From Blasia pusilla (Eukaryota; Marchantiophyta; Marchantiopsida; Blasiales): 64,000 bases of DNA. Positions 22,494 to 32,689 of this stretch are shown one piece after another. The notes beneath the pieces were generated by a model. It was not told the DNA's origin. It did not search any database and saw only the letters and a list, made by a program, of their open reading frames with translations. Positions within the stretch are counted from its first letter, which is position 1; each line of letters starts with the position of its first letter. A program made the position numbers and the translations under genes. The stretch is from NCBI GenBank assembly GCA_050084515.1, contig CM114273.1, positions 9,610,001-9,674,000 on the forward strand, given 5' to 3'.

Positions 22494-23951
22494 TGGCAGA
22501 AATTGCTCATTTCGCGATCTCCATTCCTCTCTCTCCCGCGCAGCAGCTAATCAGATACCTAGGGGCGTTTCACACGGCGAGTCATCGCGAGTCGATACGA
22601 GGGAAAGAGAGCAAGACGGTTTGACCGAACAAGAGCGAGACAGTTTGACTGAACGATCGCGAGACGATTCGAGCTACCCATCAAGGCGACTCATCTCGAC
22701 ATCAGCAAGGCGACTGATCAAGCGATTCATCGTGGACATAGGTGGAGGCATTTCCGGGAAAAATGACGAGGAAAAAGCTCTTGCAAACAAGTCTAGGAGC
22801 TTCACTCCGAAGTCCATTAGGACTCCTGCGTCAGCATCTCCAGGGCCTCATTCGGCAAATGAAATTAGGCAGCAGGAAATCGAGGAGCAGGAAAGGGAAG
22901 CCGAGATGCACAAATAGGAGCTTCTTGCGAGACGTGTACAAGAGGCGCTCGATAAACAGAACGCAGAGGCTGAGACGTCGCAGGCCTTGAAGAAAAGGAT
23001 CACCGACGAAAAGAGAGAAAAGAAGCATCTGGACGCGTTGGTGAGGAGAGCAGAATTGGCTAAAGCGAGGAGGGAAAAAGCGATAGCCATTGACGATAGC
23101 CCTGTCCGTCCAACCAAAAGTGTTGAGATGCGGGAAATGTCCCCGATGAAGTCCGGGGACACAATCAACATAGCGGAAACGCCAGAAGTTCAAATCACGG
23201 ACGATGAGGTAATGAGGACCGCCAGCGTGGAGATGGTGGATATTGCCGAAGAAGCTAGAGAGCGGTCATTCTCATCTCCAAGCCCGGAGGAAGACATCAA
23301 CCTCTATCGGACCTAGTCGATTTGCCAGCTGCTGTCTTAGACAATTTGGCTGGTCAAGAAACTGACCCAATTTTCGAGAGGATCTGGGTTTTTTGAATTA
23401 TGTGAATCGCAATTCATTGGGAATTTAGTGTAGCTTATTGATCTTGTCTCGGTTCTGACAGGTGGTAAAGCAGATGGCACTCATGGAGGGCCACAACGCC
23501 CCGAGGATTCCACTCTGCCGATTGCGGACAATGGAATACGTCCGCGAAATTCAGTCCGACGAGGACATCGCAAAGCTTCAACAATCGGCGGCGACAGCAT
23601 CCTACGTCGATAGCTTTCCTCCCTTCTATGTTCAGCCTTACGACGAGCATGGAACCCAAGCCTTGGTTACGGAGGAGGACTTGGATAAGCTCGACACATT
23701 CTGGAGGATGAGAGACCAGGATTTCAGAAGGCAAGAAGAGGGCACCGAATTCAGCTGGATGAGGAATCTGTATTTCTTCATCTGGGATGGAAATCACAGG
23801 TTCATGGCATGGACCAAGTTTGCAGAGGAGCGGCCCAATTCCTTGGAGGCACATTTTTGGGTGAAGGCAGTGGTCCTTCATCCATTCCCTCATCACATGG
23901 CGACGGTGGAGATGGCAATGCATGCCAGGAACACGTAAGTATCTTCTTGCT

Positions 23952-24580
23952 GCAAACCGTCGGACTCTGGCAAGTTGTTTGGGTCGGCACTGTTGTTGGG
24001 ATGCTTTTGGCCAAACGCAACTCGTCGGACTCCAACGAGTTGCTCGATTGATGAATGGGTTAGGTTATTTTTTGCCCAAAGCAACTCGTCAGACTCCGAC
24101 GAGTTGTTCGACTGACCACAGGTTTAGTAAGTTTTTGGCCCAAAGCAACCCATCGGAGTCCGACGAGTTGCTCGACTCGCCGCCTTTTCAAGATGTTTTT
24201 TGAAGAAAGCAACTCGTCGGACTCCGACGAGTTGTTCGACTGACCACAGGTTTAGTATGTTTTTGGCCGAAAGCAACTCGTCGAAGTCCGACGGGTTGTC
24301 TTCGGAAGTTGGTTTAGCAAATTTTGCATCAAATTGCAAGTTTCCATTCAATTGCGAACCTGTCGGACTCCGACGGGTTGCTATGTTCACGTTTGATACG
24401 GACTATCTGACAACCTGTCAGACTCCGACGGGTTGAAACCAGGAATTCACAAATGTGAATGCAATCCGTCGGACTCCGACGGGTTGCATCATTTAGCTCA
24501 TTGCTAGAATCCGACCTTGAGCTCTGACGACCCGTCGGAGTCCGACGGGTTGCAAGAACCCATGTAACTTACAAATTTTC
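23952..24580. repeat. Palindrome array in intron 2, copy 2
   Basis: About ten dyads in the intron 23,935-24,605, for example near 23,952, 24,018, 24,081, 24,143, 24,210, 24,275, 24,357, 24,412, 24,463 and 24,530. ACTCGTCGG/CCGACGAGT forms dominate the first half and CCCGTCGG/CCGACGGG forms the second. One segment (CGACTGACCACAGGTTTAGTA plus palindrome) is itself repeated at 24,109 and 24,237, showing local duplication. Confidence 0.9.
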
Positions 24581-26707
24581 TGACGGGTTGAGTTTGGATG
24601 TGCAGGATTGTATCGGAGGGGAATGTCACCCACCACTGGATCCAGGACTGCGATCTGGTGAAGAAGGTGCTTACGACGCACCCGGCAGAGTACAAGGGGT
24701 TCTTGGGCGACGCCCTAGTAAATCAAATGCTTGCAAAGGGTGCACATATAAAGAAGAAAACTTGGGCAAATAAGTTTATTTCCCAAGATGCAGCCGTAAC
24801 CATCCTTTGCTGGTCGAAGATACAGGCCGCGAAGAAGAGCGCTGCACTGGAGCTGGAGCGGAGGGAGAAAGTATGTAGGTCTGAGCGCGCGAAATTCATC
24901 CAAGCTGCAGTATCTGCAGCCACGAAATACACGGCGAGCAAGATGCAACCATACATCAACATTCTCAACCCCGAACTTGGTCTGGAGTTTTACAAGGAGC
25001 TGAAGGCGATTATCAAGCGCCAGCAGAAAAGGGATGAAGATCCGCAAGGTCAGATTGGGGAGAAAGTGTCCCTAGATCGGGTGCATCGGTTTGCGTTGTC
25101 CGGCATAAGCGAGTTTAGGAGGATCTGACTGATGAAAATCAGTCTCGAGGGCACAGAGGCCCAGAAGAGGGCGGCACACCATCCTCCGCGTGTGTCCGAT
25201 CCAGTGATCTCCCACTGGCTACGCGAATGGTCGTTCTGGGACGCGTTGCGGGTTATCGGGAAGTCCGTGCTGGACGGTCTCCAAGCAGAGCTCAAAAGAT
25301 TAAAGCCCATTCCGGATGAAGCAAACCTGGAAATTTCTGTAGATTTTGAGGTTTGGCTCGACAAAATCCGGGACAAGCCAATCAAAAACCCAGGATTCAA
25401 GACAATGTTCAAGGTTTGCGTCCTCCCTCAGGCAGAGCTTGACGAAGAAATCGAGGGGAACAAACGGGATCAAGCAAAGAAGAAGCGAGATCTATAGGAG
25501 CAGACGGCCGATTCAGTTCGAGTAAAAGCTGCCCAACGGATGGTCTTCAGGAACCTCGTCTAGTGTAAGAATGCAGGTACGTGGGGAAAATTACTGGCAC
25601 CCTTGAAATTGTGGGCTTCACCGCCTGATGGAGAGACATTCTCCATGTACGACATGGAGATGGGGCAGCACATGTCCAATTGGGAGGTGGAGAATTGCCC
25701 CATTTGGCTTGACTTCAACGACCCTGAAGACATCACCGATAAGGATTTACGAGTGCTTCATGATGCAGTGGCCTCAGGACAAGACGACATCCCCAATTTT
25801 GTGCAACTGAAGACTTCTTGGGAGGAGATGCGGAAGAGCAAGCCCACGAGACAACTGAGTTGGCTTCCAAGGTCCGCACAGCCAAAGACAAATCCACGGT
25901 GGGTCTCAAAGGCAAGGCAAGGGGAGGGAAAAATTCCGAGGCCGAGTCTTCCCAAAGAGAGGCTGAAGATTCAAGGCCAGAGGCAGAATCGTCCGGGCGA
26001 GCGGGGAGAGAGGGTCGGACCAGGTCCTCGGCAAAAAAAACCCAACCAGAGTCTGAGGTCATAGAGACCCCAACAAGCCGTCTGCAGACTCGGGAGAAGC
26101 GGAAGCGAGAGGTGCCAGTGTTGTCCCAAGGAGAATACAGTCCATCATCCTTGGGAAGACACAGACAAACAACAACCCGGACAAGCGTCCTCCTTCAGTT
26201 CACTCCTTTACTGGATGAGCTGAAAAGCTTCAGTTCTCAAGCGTCGACACTAGCCATTGATAAATTGACAACGCTGGGACGGAAGCTCCAACAAAACGGG
26301 CACGCTGCCTGGACGGTGAATGGAGTGGTCGAAGAGGTTGCGGTGGATCTCTTGATCGCTGATCTGCCCTTGGGGTTGCGACTGTGGGGCGAGAATCCGT
26401 CGAACGGGGTACCTGATTGGAATGTGCCGCTCTCTTATGACCAAATTGCGCTATTGTTCTCCTTTGCAGACGCCTATCTGAGTGATAGGGGCTGCTTCTT
26501 AGTGTTGACTAGAGGGAGCGAGGACGAGCTCTTCAACCTCCAATGCGTCAAGAGGTCGCTAAAGTGGAGGACGGCGCAATCGTGGATCATAAAAAATGAG
26601 TACCCACTCCGATCCGTGACGAGTCAGATTCGGGTAAGGCTCAATTCCTGTAGTATAATCTCAATGCGTGTGAATTTCAGATAGTATATCTCCGATGTTT
26701 TTGTCCG

Positions 26708-27100
26708 TGAGCAACCCGTCGGAAGGCGACGGGTTGCTGGCTTAGAGCAGCCCATGCTCGGCTAAGAGCAACCCGTCGGTTTCCGACGGGTTGAATCTTT
26801 CCCAGAAACACAGGGAAAACCTTGGTATACTTGCAACCCGTCGGAACCCGACGGGTTGCATCTTTCCCTGAAACACAGGGAAAACCGTTGTGTACCTGCA
26901 ACCCGTTGGAACCAGACGGGTTGCCGTTGCTTTTGGTTTTTCCTTGTGTTTCCGGAAAGCTGCAACCCGTCGGAAAGCGACGGGTTGCTCTCAGCCGAGC
27001 ATGGGCTGCTCTAGGCCAGCCAACCCGTCCCTGACCAAACCTGTCGCCTTCCGACAAGTTGGTCAGGGACAAAACAACCCGTCGGACTCCGACAAGTTGC
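26708..27100. repeat. Palindrome array in the last intron, copy 2
   Basis: About seven dyads between the donor after 26,633 and the acceptor at 27,210, including 26,711, 26,768-26,794, 26,832-26,858, 26,898-26,924 and 26,961-26,987. Each palindrome is followed by stereotyped flanks (TCTTTCCCTGAAACACAGGGAAAACC). Those flanks are themselves a dyad, TTTCCCTG / CAGGGAAA. Confidence 0.85.
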
Positions 27101-27729
27101 TCTAAAGTTAGTAATTGAAAAAAGTTCTCTAGGGTCAAGCCGACTTCTTTGGTGACGTGTTGCACATTATGCCAAGTTGCTGACATTGTTTCCAACGTGG
27201 TTCTTTACAGATGGACCACTCCTACGTTTACTGCTTCGTTTGGCCTGAGCACAATTTCCAGGTGTTCAAGATCGAGGATCCTGTGGATCCATGCTCAGAT
27301 GGATACAGCTTAGATAGTTTGTAAAATTCCCTCCCGGGAATTTACATGCAAGACGGTACCCCACTCCTGGGAGGAAGGGAAAAGTCGTCCGCCCTAATGC
27401 AAACGCTCATCGAGCTCTGCTCAAGGCCGGGTGACTTGGTGTTCGACTTAGTGGGACTTTCAAGGGCAAGTATCAAAGGCGCCTCGCAGAGTGGCAGGAA
27501 CATTCTCTGCCTCAAGGGAAGGCAGGAACTGTTTGACCTTTGCAATGAGGCAAAGGCAGAATACGAAAGGCTCGTTGGGGCGTACAACTCTCCATGGAAG
27601 CCGAGAGCTCCGGTTCTAGACCCACCATTGGCAGTGACTCCATCGTCACTTCCAACGATTCCGAAAATCGGGAGGGCAAGGCCGAAAGTAATTTTGCAAG
27701 AGCTCTCGGACGATGACGAGTGAGTTCAA

Positions 27730-28800
27730 AGAACTCAAGGACCTAGCTTGACTGCAGCGTTTGGAGTAGGAAGCTATTTGATGATGAGGCAAAAGATTTC
27801 ATAGAATAGATCAAATGTACAGTTCCGAGATTTTTTCGGATGATATAAAGGAGATGATTTTTTCGAACGATGGTGGTGCTTGCAAAAGTTTGCTGAACAT
27901 TTTTTGTCTTTTCGAATGTGATCGTCTATGAACTCCGTGGACTTCTATTTTGCAAACCGTCGGATTTCTCCTCCTTGCAAGTTTTCACTTTTTGACGACA
28001 ACACCTTTTTACCACTTCCAGGCAACCTGTCGGATTCCGACAGGTTGCCTGATCGGACTCTTTCCCTATTGGTCCAACTTAAGAGGCAGTCTGGCGGGCT
28101 TCTTCCCTTGGCACCTTCCCCTCAACTCGTAAAGGCAGGCGTAGGCTTCTTTTCTTCTCTCAGACGTGTTGGATTCCTACTACCTGTGCGATTGCCATAA
28201 TGGTATTACCAAGGACAGAGCACATATTGATACTTGATGGGTGTCACATTGCAGAGCGTACAAGGTATACTGCCGAGGAAGGCGGTCGGACTCAAATCAG
28301 GTTACATGGGACCGTTATGGCGTACCTAAGGAAGGGGGGGGGGGCCAAGGCTCTCGAATTCTCCAATATTTTCGATCCCCGTCTACAATCGGCCAGAGGA
28401 GCCACTTGTATCCCAGGAAATTCCTTTGGTACTGTCACCGAGGAGAGTTAGGAGTAAATTTGTATATGACGAGGCTGAAGAAATCATAGACTAGGTCAAA
28501 TGTACATTTCCGAGGTTCCTTCGGAGGTAATAAAGGACGAGATTTTTTCAACCCATAATGGTTTTTGTAAAAGTTTGCTGGAATATTTTTTTGGACTTGT
28601 GAATTGTGTTCTTTTAGCTACTCAGAATTAAAATTTTGCAACCGTATGATTCCGACGGGTTGCAACTTTTTGCTTTTTGCCCACTGCAACTTTTTAACCA
28701 TTTCCAGGCAAGCTGTCGGATTCCGACAGGTTGGCTGCTTGAGTGATCGGACTCTTTCCCTATGAGACCAACTTCTGACGCATTGTGGCGGGCTTCTTAA
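27730..28800. other. 3' region of composite element, copy 2
   Basis: No gene seen. Colinear with 11.34-12.36 kb, including the CCTGTC/GACAGG palindrome at 28,021-28,049 and a second, weaker one near 28,705-28,733. Ends at about 28,830, where gypsy RNase H sequence begins. Confidence 0.5.
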
Positions 28801-28809
28801 CTTTTGGCT

Positions 28810-30579
28810 CGTTCCCCTACATTCGTCAAGCCGTTGAGATGGTTGATGGAGTCCGACAAGCTTACGGGAAAGCTTGTCATGTGGGCTCTATTACTACAGG
28901 AGTATGAGTTTGAGGTGGTTCATAGGCCAGGTCGGCTGAACCAAGATGCGAATGGGTTGAGTCGTAACCCATGTCCGAGTCAGAGAGACGACACAGGAGC
29001 TCGATGGCACGGAGAGAGTGACCTATCTTTGTTGGTTGACTATGGGAGGTCAGCTATAGGTGATGACTCCAGTGGTGGGGTTGGATGATGAGTCTTTGGA
29101 TCCGGAGGTTAGTGAGGAGGCGACAGGTGGTTGTGATATCCATGACGAGGTGGAGGTTGTGGAGTTCTTGCGCACTGGCGTCATTGCGAGTATAGTGAGT
29201 GCTAGGGAGCGGGATCGGATCCTACAGAGAGCCAAGAGGTTTAGGTGGGAGGGGACTCATATTTTGCGGGTATGGGGAGATGGTAGGATACGAGTGGTAC
29301 CTCATCCTTCCCAGCGAGCACGTGTAGTGCGACATGACCATGAGGAGTTGGGACATTTCGAGTAAAGCGTACCTACAGCTTACTCCAGGTTCAGTATTGG
29401 TGGCGCGGCATGCATACTAGGGTACAACAGTTTGTGGCCAAATGTATGGTATGTCACAGAGTGCGAGCATCCTTCAATGCTCCCACTCCGCAGTTACATC
29501 CTTTGCCGATTATGGGTTTAGGTTATCGGTGGAGTTTAGACTTTGCGGGACCTTTGCCATTGACGGGGCGTCATCATAGGTACGTGTTGGTCATGGTGGA
29601 GCATTTCTCCAAGTGGATAGAGTTGGTGACACTACCAGACAAGGCGAGCGAGGGAACAACTTATGCGTTTCTAGATCGAGTGCTTAGTCACTTTGGTGCA
29701 CCGGCGGAGGTGTTGACTGACCAGGGTACCGAGTTCAGGGGAGAGTTTCAGGCCTTGTGTGATCAGGCGCTGATAGATCACCGCACCACGTCCAGAGATC
29801 ATCCTGAGGCGGATGGGTTGGCGGAGAGAGTGGTACAGACGCTGAAGAGAGGATTGTGCAAGTATGGCTTGCAGCGGGGACAGTTGAGGGAGTGGGACCT
29901 ACAGTTGCCATGGTTGGCTATGGGTTATCGCTTTAATCATCAGGCATCCTTGGCGTCATTTTCACCGTACTTTTTGCTCTTTGGGAGAGAGCCAGATTTA
30001 CCTGCAGCGATTCGACGTGACATGGCAGAGGTGTTAGATCTTGATGATCCAGATGTGTGGGTACAAGCATGTTCTCAGAGGGCAGAAGTTTTTCATAGAG
30101 TTATGCATATGGCCTTTGAGAACTTAGCTATTGCCCAGCATAGAGATACATTGAGGTACGCAACCATTCGTGGAGGAGGTTATCGTCCAGGGATTAGGAG
30201 GTTTCATCTTGGAGATTATGTGTATTTATAGCAGGCGGCACCCACGACGCTAGATGTCACTGCAGGGCGTACGATCCTACGTGTGCGCGAGGTATTACCG
30301 ACCAGAGTCCTCATGTTGGAGGGACGGGATGGTATGGTTTGGAAGGATCATGTGTGCAATTGTGCGCCATGTCATCTTTCAAATGTAGATAGGACGGTGG
30401 ATCCGAGCTTGGCAGTGGTACCTGCACGCTTGAGGTGTATGTTGTGCGGATCTGCGAGGGGTGCAGCCACCATGTTGGTATGTGATGGTTGTTCTCGAGG
30501 GTGGCATATGTCATGTATGACACCCCCTCTTGATATGGTTCCCACGGGACGATGGATGTGTCCGAGATGTGTATAGGGT
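28810..30579 (+). pseudogene. Ty3/gypsy pol, RNase H end to integrase with C-terminal PHD finger
   Basis: The sequence begins in the end of RNase H (YEFEVVHRPGRLNQDANGLSR). The linker frame stops at 29,363. The integrase frame from 29,410 has a CMVC zinc pair, then D, D, E in SLDFAGPL, LTDQGTEF and PEADGLAERVVQTLKR. An in-frame TAG at 30,229-30,231 is followed by CAG; otherwise the same frame reads on through REVLPTRVLMLEGRDGMVWKDH to a PHD finger and a final TAG at 30,577. Apart from one frameshift near 29,365 and one stop, this is a well-preserved pol end. The element has no RT in this window. Confidence 0.85.
30433..30576 (+). other. PHD-type zinc finger at integrase C-terminus
   Basis: C4-H-C3 pattern: CMLCG, VCDGCSRGWHMSC, then W-M-CPRC. 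The spacing and the Trp before the last Cys pair fit a PHD finger, a module that usually reads histone H3 tails. The position matches where chromoviruses carry a chromodomain, so it may direct integration into a chromatin state. A second, diverged copy lies at 31,540-31,680. Confidence 0.75.
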
Positions 30580-30652
30580 AGTAGGTCATGTCAAAGAGAT
30601 GTGATATTTTCTATCTGGAGTTGGGGGGATCCAACGGCCAGCTAGGGGGGCG

Positions 30653-31414
30653 GTTGTGTGATCTCCATGTATATGTATGAGCTAATTTTTGTACATGTGT
30701 GGATCGACCCGTGTGTGGGGAAGATCGGTGTTGTGTGGTGTAGATGTGACCAGCGATGTATGTTGTGTAGCGATATGTATGCGCACGACAGTTGTCATAT
30801 CTGAGTAGCCGATAGGCCGAGATCTATCGTGGATAGGGTGTAGGAGCCAACGGACTATCTTGAGTGTAACTTTGTCCCACGGTGTCGGATGAGGTTGAGG
30901 ATAGGTCCATTGTGTCGTGAACGCGTCGTTTCGACAACTTTCATGTTGAGGTCTTTTTGGTACCGGGTGACTTGTTGACAGGTCACCCCCTGGGTAAACT
31001 GTGCGCACAAAGCAGGTTACCAAGGGGAGGGCTATTTTTAGGGGAAGAGCCTTTTGGCTCTTCCCAACCCTATATAAGAGAGGAAGATGGCTTTCCTAAA
31101 CCATCTTTCTCATGTTGGGCCGTTGGAGCACCTCCCTTATATGTGTGTGAGATAGGACTAAGGTGCTAGCGTCCGGATTCCTTGATAGCACAGGGTGGAC
31201 GAGGCTCGATATGCCGATGTAGATTGAGGAGTGGAGTTTTAGGCCGGATGTGCCATTTTTACTACTCTTTATTTTTGTTGTGTGATCTCCATGTATATGT
31301 ACGAGTTGGTTTTTGTACAAGTGTGGATCAACCCGTGTGTGGGGAAGATCGGTGTTGTGTGGTGTAGATGTGACCAGCGATGTATGTTGTGTAGCGATAT
31401 GTATGCGCACGACA
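30653..31414 (+). repeat. LTR type 1 with repeated ends (A-B-A')
   Basis: After a purine tract (CTAGGGGGG, 30,643-30,650) comes block A, 30,653-30,790 (138 bases, GTTGTGTGATCTCC ... GCGCACGACA). Unique block B follows (30,791-31,276), then A' at 31,277-31,414, the same 138 bases with about six differences. B contains a promoter-like TATATAAG at 31,071-31,078, preceded by a perfect 10-bp hairpin (GGGAAGAGCC, TTTT, GGCTCTTCCC; 31,042-31,065). The next base after A' is pol sequence of another element. Confidence 0.75.
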
Positions 31415-31688
31415 TGTTCTCTTGTTGGAGGGACGCGATGGTATGGTTTGGAAGGACCATATGTGTAACTTTACGCCATATCACCTTCCTACCATTGACG
31501 GTATAGTTGATCCGAGCTTAGCTGTAGTTCCTGTAGGCTTGCGATGTATGTTGTGTGGTTCCTCCTGTGGTGCAGCCACTATGCTAGTCTGTGATGGATA
31601 TTCGAGATGGTGGCATATGGCATGTCTAATGCCACCTCTTACTAGGATTCCTCGGGGACGACGGATGTGCCCCAGATGTACATAGAAT
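31415..31688 (+). pseudogene. Second gypsy pol end with PHD finger
   Basis: LLEGRDGMVWKDHMCNF followed by CMLCGSSCGAATMLVCDG and CPRC, parallel to 30,310-30,576. One zinc ligand region is altered (CDGYSRWWHMAC has Tyr where the other copy has Cys), so this finger is probably broken. The element is joined directly to the LTR end at 31,414, consistent with nested insertion of one element into the pol of the other. Confidence 0.7.
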
Positions 31689-31866
31689 AGGTAGTTATAG
31701 ATTCCGACTTGTGTGTGTGACACGGATGACAAGAAAGCGACTAACGATGGGGCCATATGAGCACTCGACCTTCTTGCACTTAGCGTCCGAGAGATGTATG
31801 TCATGGTAGGTAGGGATAGATGGCTATATGGAGTTAGAGGGACCTAACCACCAGCTAGGGGGACGA

Positions 31867-32310
31867 TTGGATATATTTTGGAACTTCTCGTCTCGTTGTT
31901 TGGATGCCATGAGTAAGCATGGGATCATGTGTGTTTGTGTGTATGTTCGATGACAGCGATGTATGTTGTGTAGTGATGTGTATGCACACGATAATTATCA
32001 CCTCTATTAGGATAGATCGACGAGATCTAGTAGAGTGCCTTTGGAGATACTGGATGACAACCTCAGGAGGTTGAGGATGACCTGCAAAGGCTATGGGTAA
32101 CCTACGAGAGCAGATTTCCCCTTCGTTTCGGCTCATTTGGAGCCATATTGAAGAACTTACTATTTTTGGTAAGTTGCAATTTTTTTAAGAGTTTCCTTTC
32201 TACTTTGGGAAGTGGCCCTTGACCCGCTACAGCAGGTCAAGAGCTAAGGAGGTGATATAAAAGCATAGGTTAATGTGGAGAGGGCTTGGGAGAGGGAATG
32301 GGATATACCT

Positions 32311-32379
<69 letters not shown>

Positions 32380-32685
32380 AGAGCTCATTCTCTCCTTGTT
32401 GAACCTCTTGGCATGAGGCGGCGGAACTATGGTCCTCCTTGCCTTGTGTGTGTAACTCAAGCTTCTCATTAGGAGAGTGGGTTTGGTTTGACATGAGAGA
32501 GAGTGCACACCATGGAGAGCTTGGTTTGAGATATTGATGTGAGATTTGATCGATTTAATTGGAGATATTTTGGTACTTCTCGTCTCGTTGTTTGGATGCC
32601 ATGGGTTAGCATGGGATCATGTGTGTTTGTGTGTATGTTTGGTGACAACAATGTATGTTATGTAGCGATGTGTATGCACACGACA
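31867..32685 (+). repeat. LTR type 2 with repeated ends (A-B-A')
   Basis: A purine tract (CTAGGGGGA near 31,855) precedes block A, 31,867-31,993 (127 bases, TTGGATATATTTTGG ... CACACGATA). B is 31,994-32,558 and A' is 32,559-32,685 (127 bases, ending CACACGACA). B has TATAAAAG at 32,256-32,263, preceded by a CTTGACC/GGTCAAG hairpin (32,218-32,241). A of type 2 differs from A of type 1 except in the last 45 bases, yet within each LTR A and A' are alike. Confidence 0.75.
32313..32375. repeat. (GA)n microsatellite inside LTR type 2
   Basis: About 31 uninterrupted GA units in the LTR, just after the promoter-like TATA. The related LTR at 14.6 kb has only a short interrupted GA stretch, so the run expanded here. 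Confidence 0.95.
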
Positions 32686-32689
32686 CAAT

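Larger units (their letters stand above)
22640..27723 (+). pseudogene. ParB-like domain plus degenerate beta-class DNA methyltransferase-like gene (copy 2)
   Basis: The gene has five recognisable exons. Exon 1 (to about 23,315) is charged and alpha-helical (LVRRAELAKARREKA), with an in-frame TAG at 22,915. Exon 2 (23,462-23,934, GTAAGT donor) encodes EYVREIQSDEDIAKLQQS, PPFYVQPYDE and FIWDGNHRFMAW, resembling the GxHR core of ParB/sulfiredoxin-fold domains. Exon 3 (24,606 to about 25,560) is lysine-rich with stops at 25,126 and 25,495. Exon 4 (about 25,600-26,633, frameshift near 25,810) has VDLLIADLPLG and FADAYLSDRGCFLVL, like motif IV and following strands of N4/N6 methyltransferases. Exon 5 (27,211-27,723) has LIELCSRPGDLVFDLVGLS and GRNILCLKGRQELFDL, like motifs X-I in permuted (beta) order. 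Both copies lack DPPY. ParB-methylase fusions are common in phages and bacteria. Function in this element is unknown. Confidence 0.55.
16268..28830. mobile_element. Composite MULE-like element, copy 2 (nearly whole)
   Basis: This is the most complete copy: minus-strand transposase gene (16,268 to about 21,340), divergent promoter region (21.5-22.6 kb), plus-strand ParB/methyltransferase-like gene (22.64-27.72 kb) and 3' region (to about 28,800, where gypsy sequence begins). The element is about 12.5 kb, large for a MULE. Palindromes of the 27-bp family occur in introns of both genes, in the promoter region and in the 3' region, but not in the retroelements around it. End sequences could not be defined. 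Confidence 0.6.
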
